Assembly: GCF_000376945.1 (NCBI RefSeq)
Contig: NZ_AQXU01000014.1
Span: 1 to 64,000, forward strand
From: Leeia oryzae DSM 17879
GTDB lineage: Bacteria > Pseudomonadota > Gammaproteobacteria > Burkholderiales > Leeiaceae
Length of the DNA stretch: 64,000 nucleotides
Direction of reading: 5' to 3'
Shown: positions 1-8,970 of the stretch, piece after piece
Position numbering within the stretch: the first letter of the stretch is position 1
Layout: each line of letters begins with the position of its first letter
The notes under the pieces: model-generated
Told to the model about the DNA's origin: nothing
Seen by the model: only the letters and a program-made list of their open reading frames with translations
Database searches by the model: none
Program-made: the position numbers and the translations under genes

Positions 1-399
1 ATCTGGCTGTCGCCGGACGAATGGCTGATTACCGGCCCGAAAGGTGGCAACACCGCGCTGATCAACGCGCTGGAAGAAGCCCTGAAAGGCCAGCACGTGC
101 AGGTTGCCGACAACTCCGGTGGCTACACCATGGCCTACCTGACCGGCAAGGAGCACGTCACGGCGCTGCGTCACCTGGGGGTGTACGACTTCGAGAGCAT
201 TGCACCGGGTCAGGCGATCAGTACCGTGCTGACCAAGATCAACGTGACGGTGTACCGTCATGACGACAAGGGATGCTTTGTGATCTTCCGGAGAAGCTTT
301 GCGGATTACGTGTGGCGGATTCTGGAGCGGGTATCGCGTCCGTACGGGTTTGGGGTATGTGCGGTGTCGTCCGAGCTCGGGTTGGCTGCCGCTGAGTAA
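1..399 (+). CDS. soxG: Sarcosine oxidase gamma subunit, 5'-truncated by window edge
   Basis: This is the C-terminal 132 residues of the gamma subunit of heterotetrameric sarcosine oxidase, which oxidises sarcosine to glycine and passes the methyl group to tetrahydrofolate. The frame is open from base 1 and ends at TAA 397-399. The residues visible near the window edge, WLSPDEWLI, followed by a short alpha/beta domain, are typical of SoxG. The start and the alpha, beta and delta subunits must lie to the left. The SHMT-like gene follows 30 bp downstream, and the same neighbourhood later supplies GbcAB and DgcAB, so this is the last demethylation step of betaine breakdown. The family call is good; the exact start is not in the window. 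Confidence 0.85.
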   Translation: MWLSPDEWLITGPKGGNTALINALEEALKGQHVQVADNSGGYTMAYLTGKEHVTALRHLGVYDFESIAPGQAISTVLTKINVTVYRHDDKGCFVIFRRSFADYVWRILERVSRPYGFGVCAVSSELGLAAAE

Positions 400-429
400 G
401 TGTCGTTTATGTTGTAAAGGGTCATTGCG

Positions 430-1719
430 GTGTCATTAACGGAAGTGGAAGCATTTTTTCAGACGGATTTGACACACAGTGACCCTGTCATTGCGGATTT
501 GTTATTGCAGGAATCGGGGCGTCAGTCGGACCAGATCGGACTGATCGCGTCGGAAAACCTGGTATCCAGAGCGGTGATCGAGGCACAGGCATCGGTCATT
601 GCCAACAAGTATGCCGAGGGTTATCCGGGGCGCCGCTATTACGCTGGTTGCCGCTTTGCAGACGAAATAGAACAACTGGCGATCGAGCGGGCCAAAGCCT
701 TGTTTGATTGCCGCTTTGCCAATGTCCAGCCCCATTCCGGGGCACAAGCCAACAGTGCCGTGATGCTGGCCTTGCTGCAGCCGGGCGATACCGTATTGGG
801 GATGTCGCTCGAGGCGGGTGGCCACCTGACGCACGGCGCTCGCGTCACGCTATCGGGCAAGTGGTTTCATGCCGTGCATTACGGTGTGCGTCAAGATACC
901 TGCGAAATCGACTACGATGAGGTCGAGCGACTGGCCGGGCAGCACAAACCGCGGCTGATCATTGCCGGTTACTCGGCTTACCCGCGCCGTATCGACTGGG
1001 CCAGGTTCCGTGCCATTGCAGATGCGGTTGGGGCTTATCTAATGGTCGACATGGCCCATATCGCCGGGCTGGTCGCTGCGGGCTTGCACGATAGCCCGGT
1101 GCCGTACGCCCATGTGGTGACATCTGCCTCTCATCAAACGCTGCGCGGTCCGCGCGGCGGTTTCATTTTATCTAACGACGAAGACATTGCCCGCCAGATC
1201 AATGCGGCCGTGTTTCCCGGTATTCAGGGCGGGCCGATGATGCATGTGATTGCCGGTAAGGCTGTTGCATTTGCCGAAGCCTCGCAACCGGCTTTTCGCC
1301 ACTATGCGCGGTCCGTGCTGGAAAATGCCCAGGCGATTGGCGCAGTGCTGAAAGAAGGCGGCGTGGATCTGGTCACCCAAGGGACCGATAACCATCTGCT
1401 GCTGGTAGACCTGCGTCCCAAAGGCTTGTGGGGCAATCAGGCGGAGGTGGCGCTGGAGCGGGTCGGAATCACCTGCAACAAGAACGGGATTCCGTTTGAT
1501 ACGGCACCACCGACCATTGCTTCTGGCATTCGTCTGGGGACGCCATCCGGCACCAGCCGGGGGTTTGGCGTGGTCGAATTCCAGCGGATTGGTGAATTGG
1601 TGCTGGCGGTGCTGGCCGGTTTGCAGATCCAGTCTCAAGGCCATGCGGATACCGAACGCCGCGTCCGGGACGAAGTTGCTCTGCTTTGTCGTCGCTTTCC
1701 GGTGTATACGTCGAATTAA
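430..1719 (+). CDS. glyA: Serine hydroxymethyltransferase-like protein with PLP lysine replaced by Gln
   Basis: A 429-residue fold-type I PLP protein that aligns along its length with serine hydroxymethyltransferase, which interconverts glycine and serine with methylene-THF. It starts at GTG 430, with AAAGGG at 415-420 as a plausible ribosome site. Conserved family features are LIASEN, YAEGYPG, the DMAH motif, and SGIRLGTP near the C-terminus. The segment that normally reads [11 protein letters not shown] reads [11 protein letters not shown], so the Schiff-base lysine is Gln236 (codon CAA at 1135-1137). The usual GGCE after the RYY motif is also changed, to AGCR. Directly after soxG it would be expected to turn sarcosine-derived glycine into serine, but the missing lysine should cripple normal PLP turnover. 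It could be a pseudoenzyme, a partner subunit or an altered-chemistry paralogue. Family membership is certain; activity is not. Confidence 0.85.
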   Translation: MSLTEVEAFFQTDLTHSDPVIADLLLQESGRQSDQIGLIASENLVSRAVIEAQASVIANKYAEGYPGRRYYAGCRFADEIEQLAIERAKALFDCRFANVQPHSGAQANSAVMLALLQPGDTVLGMSLEAGGHLTHGARVTLSGKWFHAVHYGVRQDTCEIDYDEVERLAGQHKPRLIIAGYSAYPRRIDWARFRAIADAVGAYLMVDMAHIAGLVAAGLHDSPVPYAHVVTSASHQTLRGPRGGFILSNDEDIARQINAAVFPGIQGGPMMHVIAGKAVAFAEASQPAFRHYARSVLENAQAIGAVLKEGGVDLVTQGTDNHLLLVDLRPKGLWGNQAEVALERVGITCNKNGIPFDTAPPTIASGIRLGTPSGTSRGFGVVEFQRIGELVLAVLAGLQIQSQGHADTERRVRDEVALLCRRFPVYTSN

Positions 1720-1845
1720 CAGTTTTTCATGTCGCACAAACGATGGTTGCCAAGCCGGTTTTAAACGACAGTTAGGTCAACCGATTTTTTGTGTCATACA
1801 GGCGATGGTGTTTTGACCCGTCGCATCTGTTAAGGAGATGAATGC

Positions 1846-2817
1846 ATGTCAAACGTATTTGAGAGCAGTATTGTCATTGATGGTCTGATCATCGCCAAAT
1901 GGGGTCGTGAAGTCTTTGAAGACATGCGCCGCGGCGGTTTGACTGCTGCCAACTGTACCGTCTCGGTCTGGGATGGTTTCCAGGGTACGGTCAACAATAT
2001 TGCCAACATGAAAAAGATGATTGGCGAGAACTCCGACCTGCTGACACTGGTGCGCAGTACCGATGACATCCTGGAATCCAAACAAGCCAACAAGACTGGC
2101 ATTATCCTCGGTTTCCAGAATTCTCATGCGTTTGAAGACAACCTCGGTTATATCGAAGCTTTCTGGGACATGGGCGTGCGCGTTTCCCAGCTGTGTTACA
2201 ACACACAGAACCTGATCGGCACCGGCTGTTACGAGCGTGACGGCGGTTTGTCCGGTTATGGCCGCGAAGTGATTGCCGAGATGAACCGTGTGGGCATGAT
2301 GGTGGATTTGTCACACGTGGGCAGCAAAACTTCTGAAGAGGCCATTCTGGAATCCAAAAAGCCTGTGTGCTACTCGCATTGCGCACCACTGGGCCTGAAA
2401 GAGCATCCTCGCAACAAGAGCGATGAAGAACTGAAGTTCATTGCTGATCACGGTGGTTTCATCGGCGTGACCATGTTCCCTCCGTTCCTCAAGCGCGGTA
2501 TCGAGGCAACGATTGATGACTACGTGGAAGCCATGGATTACATCATCAATATCGTGGGTGAAGACTGTGTCGGTTTTGGTACCGACTTTACCCAGGGTTA
2601 CGACAAAGGCTTCTTTGACTGGTTGACACACGACAAAGGCCGTTACCGCCGTCTGACCAGCTTTGGCAAGATCAAAAACCCGGAAGGCATCGAGACCATT
2701 GGCGAAACGCCAAACCTCGCCATTGCCATGGAAAAAGCAGGCTGGGGCGAACGCAAGATCAGAAAGGTGCTGGGCGAGAACTGGCTCCGTACCTTCAAGG
2801 ATGTCTGGGGCAGTTAA
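1846..2817 (+). CDS. M19 membrane-dipeptidase-like protein lacking several metal ligands
   Basis: A 323-residue protein of the renal dipeptidase (peptidase M19) amidohydrolase fold. AAGGAG at 1832-1837 fixes the ATG. The family's N-terminal DGHND signature reads DGLII here (residues 12-16), removing the His and Asp ligands. The bridging Glu of the EGGH-type motif is Gln91 (GFQNSH). The later ligands are present: His157 in DLSHVG, His178 in YSHCA and Asp247 in GTDF. As I recall, Pseudomonas has a dipeptidase-like gene in the same place, beside DUF5943 and dgcA (PA5396), which argues that this is a specialised member of the betaine module and not a general dipeptidase. Its substrate is unknown; a role in betaine, dimethylglycine or sarcosine handling is inferred from position only. 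A terminator follows at 2830-2860. Confidence 0.8.
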   Translation: MSNVFESSIVIDGLIIAKWGREVFEDMRRGGLTAANCTVSVWDGFQGTVNNIANMKKMIGENSDLLTLVRSTDDILESKQANKTGIILGFQNSHAFEDNLGYIEAFWDMGVRVSQLCYNTQNLIGTGCYERDGGLSGYGREVIAEMNRVGMMVDLSHVGSKTSEEAILESKKPVCYSHCAPLGLKEHPRNKSDEELKFIADHGGFIGVTMFPPFLKRGIEATIDDYVEAMDYIINIVGEDCVGFGTDFTQGYDKGFFDWLTHDKGRYRRLTSFGKIKNPEGIETIGETPNLAIAMEKAGWGERKIRKVLGENWLRTFKDVWGS

Positions 2818-2829
2818 TACGCTCCTTTA

Positions 2830-2860
2830 TGGGTCGCCCCGATGGGGCGACCATTTTTTT
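2830..2860 (+). terminator. Rho-independent terminator after the dipeptidase-like gene
   Basis: A G/C-rich stem (TGGGTCGCCCC paired with GGGGCGACCA) has a GAT loop and is followed by seven T residues. It closes the soxG/SHMT/dipeptidase transcript. Confidence 0.85.
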
Positions 2861-3072
2861 GCAAAATAATATGTAGAATTTTGTTTAAAATATGTAATAA
2901 GTTCGTCGATACTATTGTAACTTCTGTTAAATGTAACTAAATTAAGCCTATAAGTAGCGTATTACCAGACAATGTTTACCGAGAAGTGCATCTAAGCACC
3001 ATCCAAAATATCAAAGTAGTTTTATGTTCGTAGTTACCACTCGTTGTAGTCTTAATCAGGAGAGATTTTAAG

Positions 3073-3927
3073 ATGAACAAGATGCGCAGATTGTTTGGTT
3101 TAAGTACGATTGCTCTGGCTGTATTGGGTTCTGGTGTCGCATTTGCGGCCGACAAGCCAGAAATCAAAATCGGTTACGTAGAAGGCTGGTCTGATAGCGT
3201 GGCAACCACTAACGTGGCCGCTACCATTATCCGTACCAAGCTGGGCTACCCGGTCAAACTGGTGCCGGTTGCTGCCGGTATCATGTGGGGCGGCGTTGCT
3301 CGCGGCGATCTGGATGTCACACTGTCTGCCTGGCTGCCTGGTACGCACGAAGCGTACTACAAGCAGTACAAAGACAAGGTAACGATTCTGGGTACCAACT
3401 ACGCAGGTGCCAAGATCGGTCTGATTGTGCCAGCGTACGTAACGGCAAAAACCATTGGTGATCTGGAAGGCCAGAAAGCTGCATTTGATGGCCGCATCGT
3501 GGGTATTGATGCCGGTGCTGGCGTGATGAAGCACACCGAAGAAGCGATCAAGGCTTATGGTCTTAGCCTGAAACTGTTGCCAAGCTCTGGTCCAGGCATG
3601 GCGTCAGAACTGGCACGTTCCATCAAGGAAAACAAAGCCATTGCGGTGACCGGCTGGATTCCGCACTGGATGTTTGCCAAGTGGAAACTGAAATTCCTGG
3701 AAGATCCAAAGAAAGTATTTGGTGAAGAAGAGCACGTAGATACGGTGGCTAACCCTGGTCTGGCTACTAAAGCACCAGATGTAGCTGCTTTCCTGAAGAA
3801 ATTCTCCTGGAATGGTCCTGAAATCGGTGGCGTGATGCTGGCGGTTGAAAATGGTGCCAAACCTGCTCCTGCTGCCGAAAAATGGGTTGCAGAGCATCAG
3901 GCACGTGTTGGCGAATGGCTGAAATAA
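3073..3927 (+). CDS. OpuAC-type glycine betaine periplasmic binding protein
   Basis: A 284-residue exported solute-binding protein of an ABC importer. A Sec signal peptide ends around residue 25 (VAFA/AD), and an OpuAC domain fills the rest. Aromatic residues expected to form a quaternary-ammonium cage appear in EGWSDS, AWLPGTH and TGWIPHW. A CAGGAGAGAT ribosome site precedes the ATG. It is followed by its own terminator and has no permease or ATPase beside it, so it probably works with the ABC core encoded at 15.6-17.7 kb. It belongs to a different subfamily from the two ChoX-like proteins at 19-21 kb, which suggests a different ligand range (betaine against choline or carnitine). The ligand is inferred from family and context. 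Confidence 0.85.
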   Translation: MNKMRRLFGLSTIALAVLGSGVAFAADKPEIKIGYVEGWSDSVATTNVAATIIRTKLGYPVKLVPVAAGIMWGGVARGDLDVTLSAWLPGTHEAYYKQYKDKVTILGTNYAGAKIGLIVPAYVTAKTIGDLEGQKAAFDGRIVGIDAGAGVMKHTEEAIKAYGLSLKLLPSSGPGMASELARSIKENKAIAVTGWIPHWMFAKWKLKFLEDPKKVFGEEEHVDTVANPGLATKAPDVAAFLKKFSWNGPEIGGVMLAVENGAKPAPAAEKWVAEHQARVGEWLK

Positions 3928-3947
3928 GCTGACGTTTTAGCAGAATG

Positions 3948-3985
3948 AAAACGCCGCGGTTCTTGAATGAACCGCGGCGTTTTTT
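3948..3985 (+). terminator. Strong terminator between the betaine-binding protein and the GGDEF-EAL gene
   Basis: A perfect 13-bp stem (AACGCCGCGGTTC and its complement) with a 6-nt loop is flanked by A residues on the left and T residues on the right. It could act on the plus-strand gene and, more weakly, on the convergent minus-strand gene. Confidence 0.9.
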
Positions 3986-4039
3986 ATGGTGCTGATGATG
4001 GCATCGAGCCCTGTCTGCTGTGCAGCAGGGGGCACCGGT

Positions 4040-6112
4040 TTATTTCATGATGGCGCCAGCCTGATAGGCGATCAGCTCGCTGAGTTGCTCAGGCGGCATG
4101 GCGGCATAAAACAGGAATCCCTGTCCCAGCACGCAACCCATTTCGATCAGCGCCTGGCGCTGGGCCTCGGTCTCTATCCCTTCGGCCACCACTTCCAGTC
4201 CCAGGGTTTGTGCCAGCTTGATGATGGCTTCTACGATCTTGCGGGCGTTTTGCTCTTTGAGCATGCCAGCCACAAAGGCCCGGTCGATTTTTAGCCGGGT
4301 AACCGGCAGTTTTTGCAGGTGTGCCAGGCACGAGTACCCTGTCCCGAAATCGTCGATCGCAATATGTACCCCGTGCGCCCTTAGCTGCCTTAGGGTCTCG
4401 CTGGCCTGAGCCGGGTCTTTCATCAGCATGCTCTCGGTAATTTCCAGAGAGACACTGGCCGGGTTCAGCCCGCTTTCATTCAATAACTGGATGATGTCAC
4501 CAGCCAGGGTTTCCTGCTCAAAATCAACGGCAGACAGGTTGACCGCAATCGAGATGGGTTTGTGCATCTCGTTCCAGCACTGGACGTGGCTAAATGCCAT
4601 CCGGCGTGTCCAGTGGTCCAGTTCGTGGATCATGCCGCTGCTTTCGGCGACCGGAATGAAGCGGTCTGGCGATACCGGCCCCAGTTTTTCGTTGGTCCAG
4701 CGCAGCAGCGCCTCGGCGCTGACGATATTGGCAGTTTTCAGTTCGACAATCGGCTGATAGTGCACCTTGAATTCGGCGCGGGTAAGCGCCTGCCGTAGCT
4801 GATTGTCGATTTCCAGGCGCTCCTTCACTTCCGGAATCAGGTCACTATTATAGAAGTTCAGTTTGCCGCGGCCGGATTGCTTGGCTTGCAGCAAGGCTAT
4901 GTCTGCATGCTTTAACAGCACGTCTGCGCTGTCGGCATCGTCCGGATATGTGGCGACGCCGATGGTGCCGGTCAGCTTGATGGTCTGGTCTCCGTCGCGG
5001 AAAGGCGTCTTGATGCCATGCTGTACCCGGTCGATCAATACCGGTATGACGTGGGGTGAATACGGTTCGTCCGCGATGATGGCGAATTCGTCTCCGCCAA
5101 TACGGGCGATGGTCCGGTGCTCGCCCAGATTTTCGCTCAGGCGCTTGGCCAGTGTACTGAGGATACGGTCACCGGTTGCGTGACCGAGTACATCATTGAC
5201 GGTCTTGAAACCGTCAATCCCCAGCAAGATCAGGTGCACCTGATGGTTGTTGTTGCTGGCGCGGGCAATGGCTTGTACCAGCCGGTCTTCAAACAGACGC
5301 CGGTTAGGAAGTTCGGTGAGGGTGTCAAACTGCAGCAGGTGCTGAATCTTGCTCTGGTACTGAAAGCGCAACCGGGCGTCTCGGATGATGACGGCAACCT
5401 GTTTATCGGTGGTGCCAGGCATCGGATTAAGAGAGATCTCAATGGGGACGTGCTCGCCGCACTTGTGCTTGCCTTCCAGGATGGGGCGATGGCCCATGGG
5501 TTTGTGTGCCGGATGTTTCATGAACGAGCTGGCGAGATGGTCGTGGCTGTTCTTGATGTGATCCGGTAGCAACATGTTGATGCTGGAACCGGTCAGCTCT
5601 TGTGTCGTATAGCCAAACAACTGACTGACAGCCTGATTGGCCAGTACGATATTCATGCGCTCGTCGACAATCATCACGCCATCTACCGTTGCGCCAAACA
5701 GGGCTTGGTAATGCTGTTCCGAGAGGCTGAACGAACGCAGCAGCTCGTTGAGTTTGGCTAATTGTTCCTGTGCCACAAATGGCGTGGAAATCTGGTTTTG
5801 CCGGATATTGCCGTTCTTGACGGCGGTAAACGTATCCACAATATGCGATAGCGATGCACGCATGTGCCGATCCAGCATGCGAACGCTATAAATGACCAGC
5901 AGCGTGCCGCCCAGAATCAGGATGTAGCTCATGCTGCCGGCGCCTGATGTGAACATCGATCTGCTGACACCAGCCAGTATCATCAGTAATGCCATCAATA
6001 GAAGCCAGAATGGCACGCTCTTTCTCAGGAGGGGGGAGGTCCATTGGGTTTGCAAATCAGCTCCATCATGGGTCTGTGTGATTTTTCTTGGGGATTGTTT
6101 TTTTCGGCCCAT
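4040..6112 (-). CDS. Membrane PAS-GGDEF-EAL protein; cyclic-di-GMP phosphodiesterase/degenerate cyclase
   Basis: A 690-residue signalling protein with two membrane segments (about 33-50 and 61-78), a PAS domain (about 133-250), a GGDEF domain (about 262-425) and an EAL domain (about 435-685). The EAL signature is intact at 467-469 (SAEALLRW), with DDFGTGYS and KIDRAFV further on, so phosphodiesterase activity is plausible. The GGDEF motif itself is intact at 339-343, but the first metal-binding aspartate of the usual D-x-D-x-F-K motif is Gly298 (LLGIDGFK), and DxLTGLPN reads DTLTELPN. Synthase activity is therefore doubtful; the domain may bind GTP as a sensor. It is transcribed against the betaine genes on both sides, so it is an insertion in the cluster or a link between betaine status and lifestyle. 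Confidence 0.92.
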   Translation of the reverse strand: MGRKKQSPRKITQTHDGADLQTQWTSPLLRKSVPFWLLLMALLMILAGVSRSMFTSGAGSMSYILILGGTLLVIYSVRMLDRHMRASLSHIVDTFTAVKNGNIRQNQISTPFVAQEQLAKLNELLRSFSLSEQHYQALFGATVDGVMIVDERMNIVLANQAVSQLFGYTTQELTGSSINMLLPDHIKNSHDHLASSFMKHPAHKPMGHRPILEGKHKCGEHVPIEISLNPMPGTTDKQVAVIIRDARLRFQYQSKIQHLLQFDTLTELPNRRLFEDRLVQAIARASNNNHQVHLILLGIDGFKTVNDVLGHATGDRILSTLAKRLSENLGEHRTIARIGGDEFAIIADEPYSPHVIPVLIDRVQHGIKTPFRDGDQTIKLTGTIGVATYPDDADSADVLLKHADIALLQAKQSGRGKLNFYNSDLIPEVKERLEIDNQLRQALTRAEFKVHYQPIVELKTANIVSAEALLRWTNEKLGPVSPDRFIPVAESSGMIHELDHWTRRMAFSHVQCWNEMHKPISIAVNLSAVDFEQETLAGDIIQLLNESGLNPASVSLEITESMLMKDPAQASETLRQLRAHGVHIAIDDFGTGYSCLAHLQKLPVTRLKIDRAFVAGMLKEQNARKIVEAIIKLAQTLGLEVVAEGIETEAQRQALIEMGCVLGQGFLFYAAMPPEQLSELIAYQAGAIMK

Positions 6113-6363
6113 CTTACCTGCGTATATCTGCCTTGTGATGGCATGTCACGAATTTTGATCAAACTTTGGCCAAATTTAACCTGGATCAAAAAACCGGCCA
6201 ATCGTCCGGAAAATGCCAATAAACGACGAATGGTCGTCGCGCGGCAAAAAACTGTCGCCAAAGCGGTATTGCCAGCGGCGCTTGTCCGGCAACATGCATG
6301 CATCTGAATGAAGTTCGCATTTGTTATGCGGATACTTTTTTGCAACTGCCAGGGGAGCGAGAC

Positions 6364-6897
6364 ATGCAACCACAAGTGCCTATCGATGTAGATCCACAAA
6401 CCGGTGTTTGGTCCACCAACGGCTTGCCGATGCTCTATGTGCCAAGACATTTCTTTGTCAACAATCACCGTGCCGTCGAAACCGTACTGGGCCAGGACGA
6501 ATACGCCCAGATTCTTTACGATGCCGGCTACCGCTCTGCTTATTTCTGGTGTGACAGCGAATCCAAAACCCACGGCCTGCAAGGCATGCCAGTGTTTGAA
6601 CACTATCTGAACCGCTTGTCACAACGCGGCTGGGGCCAGTTCTCTTTCATCGATGCCAATGAAGAAACCGGTCATGCACATATCCGTCTGGACAACTCTG
6701 CCTTTGTACTGGCTCAGGGCGTTGCCGGCATTCCTAAAACCGACAACAAAGCGTGCTATATGTTTGCAGGCTGGTTTGCCGGTGCCATGGACTGGGTGGG
6801 TGAACATACCGGTCGTGATTACCGTACGGTGAGTACCGAAACCCAATGTGCCGGTGAAGGGTTTGATCACTGTGTATTTACCGTTGAGCCGAAATAA
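6364..6897 (+). CDS. DUF5943 / V4R-domain protein of the dimethylglycine operon
   Basis: A 177-residue cytoplasmic protein, started at ATG 6364 because GGGGAGCGAG lies just upstream; earlier in-frame starts lack a ribosome site. The C-terminal part (FAGWFAGAMDWVGEHTG, then ETQCAGEGFDHCVF) matches the end of V4R (4-vinyl reductase-like) small-ligand-binding domains, including the paired Cys residues. A gene of this family (PA5397-type, as I recall) sits just before dgcA in Pseudomonas. It ends 11 bp before dgcA here, so it is surely co-transcribed. Its function is unknown. A ligand or metal sensor, or an assembly factor for the dehydrogenase, are guesses. Confidence 0.75.
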   Translation: MQPQVPIDVDPQTGVWSTNGLPMLYVPRHFFVNNHRAVETVLGQDEYAQILYDAGYRSAYFWCDSESKTHGLQGMPVFEHYLNRLSQRGWGQFSFIDANEETGHAHIRLDNSAFVLAQGVAGIPKTDNKACYMFAGWFAGAMDWVGEHTGRDYRTVSTETQCAGEGFDHCVFTVEPK

Positions 6898-6908
6898 CGA
6901 GGTAGGCC

Positions 6909-8969
6909 ATGCGTTATCCAAATCTATTTGCGCCCATTACGCTAAATAAACTCACCATCCGTAACCGGGTGGTGAGTACGGCGCACGCCGAAGTGTACGC
7001 AGAACCAGGCGGTTTGCCTGGTGACCGCTACATCCGTTACTACGAAGAGAAAGCCAAGGGCGGTCTCGGTCTGGCCATCTGTGGTGGTTCCAGCCCGGTG
7101 TCCATCGACAGCCCGCAAAGCTGGTGGAAGTCGGTCAACCTGTCGACCGATGACATCATTGATCCGCTGAACCGTCTGGCCGAAGCCATGCATCGCCACG
7201 GTGCCAAGATCATGATCCAGGCTACCCATATGGGTCGCCGCTCCAGCTACTATGGCGAACACTGGCCACATCTGGTCAGCCCTTCCGGTATTCGCGAGCC
7301 TGTGCACCGGGGTAACGCAAAAACCATCGAAACCGAAGAAATCCGTCGCATCATCGCCGACTTTGCCCAGGCTGCACGCCGGGTCAAGGCATCTGGCCTC
7401 GATGGCATCGAGATTTCTGCGGCTCACCAGCATCTGATCGACCAGTTCTGGAGCCCGCGTACCAACTTCCGTACCGATGAATGGGGCGGCAGCCTGGAAA
7501 ACCGCATGCGCTTTGGCGTGGAAGTCCTGAAAGCCGTACGCGAAGAAGTTGGCGCAGATTTCTGTGTCGGCCTGCGTATGTGCGGTGACGAATTCCATGA
7601 AGACGGCTTGTCTCATGAAATGCTGAAAGAAATCGCCCAGGCCATGTCCGAAAGCGGTTTGATCGACTATCTGTCCGTCGTGGGTTCTGGTGCAGATACG
7701 CACAACACGCTAGCAAACTGCATGCCGCCAATGGCCTTGCCACCAGAGCCGTTTGTGCACCTGGCTGCCGGCATCAAGTCCGTGTCCAAAGTGCCGGTCA
7801 TGCACGCCCAGAGTATTCGCGACCCTAACCAGGCCGAGCGGATTCTGGCCAGCGGCATGGTCGACATGGTAGGTATGACCCGTGCGCACATTGCCGATCC
7901 GTATCTGGTCACCAAGATTCGTGATGGTCGTGAAGACCAGATCAAGCAGTGTGTGGGTGCAAACTATTGTATTGACCGTCAGTATCACGGTCAGGACGTG
8001 TTGTGTGTGCAAAACGCGGCCACCAGCCGTGAAGCCACCATGCCGCACGTGTTCGAAAAAGCCCCGTTGAAGCGCAAAGTGGTGGTGGTCGGCGGTGGTC
8101 CAGCCGGTCTGGAAGCCGCTCGTGTCGCCCGTGAACGTGGTCATGACGTGGTGTTGTTCGAGAAGAACGACCAGGTCGGTGGTCAGGTCAATCTGGCGGC
8201 CAAGGCACCACAACGCGAACAGATGGCAGGTATCATCCGCTGGTTCGACATGGAAACCAAACGCCTAGGCGTCGATCGTCGTCTGGGTGTAGCTGCTACC
8301 AAAGAGATGATTCTGGCCGAACAGCCAGACATCGTGGTACTGGCCACCGGTGGCCGTCCGTTCTCTGAACAGGTCGCTGGCTGGGGGGTGGCAGAAGGTC
8401 TGGCCGTGACCGGCTGGGATATCCTGTCTGGCAAGGTAGCACCCGCCGAGAATGTACTGGTCTATGACTCCATGAGTGCGCATGCCGGTTTTGGCGTGGC
8501 GGACTTCATGGCCAACCGCGGCAGCAAGGTCGAGATCGTCACGCCTGACGTCAAGGTGGGTGATGACACTGGTGGTACCACGTTCCCGATCTTCTATCGT
8601 CGCATGTACGCCAACGGCATCATCCCGACACCTAACTACTGGCTGGACCGCGTGTACGAAGAAGACGGCAAGAAAATCGCCGTGCTGCGCAACGAGTACA
8701 CCGAGGCGCTGGAAGAGCGCGCAGTGGACCAGGTCGTGATCGAAAACGGGATTACCCCGAATGACGGCTTGTACTGGGAACTGAAAGATCAGTCGGTCAA
8801 CAAAGGCCAGACCGATGTTCATACCCTGTTTGCATCCAAGCCTCAGCCATCACTGACTGAATCACTGGGTAATGGGCGCTTCCTGTTGTTCCGGGTGGGC
8901 GATTGCATTTCTATGCACAACATCCATGGTGCGATCTACGACGCACTGAGGCTGGTTAAGGACTTCTAA
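6909..8969 (+). CDS. dgcA: Dimethylglycine dehydrogenase catalytic subunit (DgcA)
   Basis: A 686-residue flavoprotein of the trimethylamine dehydrogenase/old-yellow-enzyme family that demethylates N,N-dimethylglycine to sarcosine in the cytoplasm. The N-terminal TIM barrel (about 1-340) binds [17 protein letters not shown] dinucleotide-binding motif begins near residue 395. The iron-sulfur segment reads CVGANYC followed by LC: Cys348, Cys354 and Cys366 are present, but the trimethylamine dehydrogenase Cys between the first two is Ala351. It is followed at 1 bp by dgcB and by the ETF pair, the expected electron route. The assignment rests on family plus the dgcB/gbcAB/gbdR neighbourhood. A stachydrine or related N-methyl demethylase would look similar in isolation. 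Confidence 0.9.
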   Translation: MRYPNLFAPITLNKLTIRNRVVSTAHAEVYAEPGGLPGDRYIRYYEEKAKGGLGLAICGGSSPVSIDSPQSWWKSVNLSTDDIIDPLNRLAEAMHRHGAKIMIQATHMGRRSSYYGEHWPHLVSPSGIREPVHRGNAKTIETEEIRRIIADFAQAARRVKASGLDGIEISAAHQHLIDQFWSPRTNFRTDEWGGSLENRMRFGVEVLKAVREEVGADFCVGLRMCGDEFHEDGLSHEMLKEIAQAMSESGLIDYLSVVGSGADTHNTLANCMPPMALPPEPFVHLAAGIKSVSKVPVMHAQSIRDPNQAERILASGMVDMVGMTRAHIADPYLVTKIRDGREDQIKQCVGANYCIDRQYHGQDVLCVQNAATSREATMPHVFEKAPLKRKVVVVGGGPAGLEAARVARERGHDVVLFEKNDQVGGQVNLAAKAPQREQMAGIIRWFDMETKRLGVDRRLGVAATKEMILAEQPDIVVLATGGRPFSEQVAGWGVAEGLAVTGWDILSGKVAPAENVLVYDSMSAHAGFGVADFMANRGSKVEIVTPDVKVGDDTGGTTFPIFYRRMYANGIIPTPNYWLDRVYEEDGKKIAVLRNEYTEALEERAVDQVVIENGITPNDGLYWELKDQSVNKGQTDVHTLFASKPQPSLTESLGNGRFLLFRVGDCISMHNIHGAIYDALRLVKDF

Positions 8970-8970
8970 T

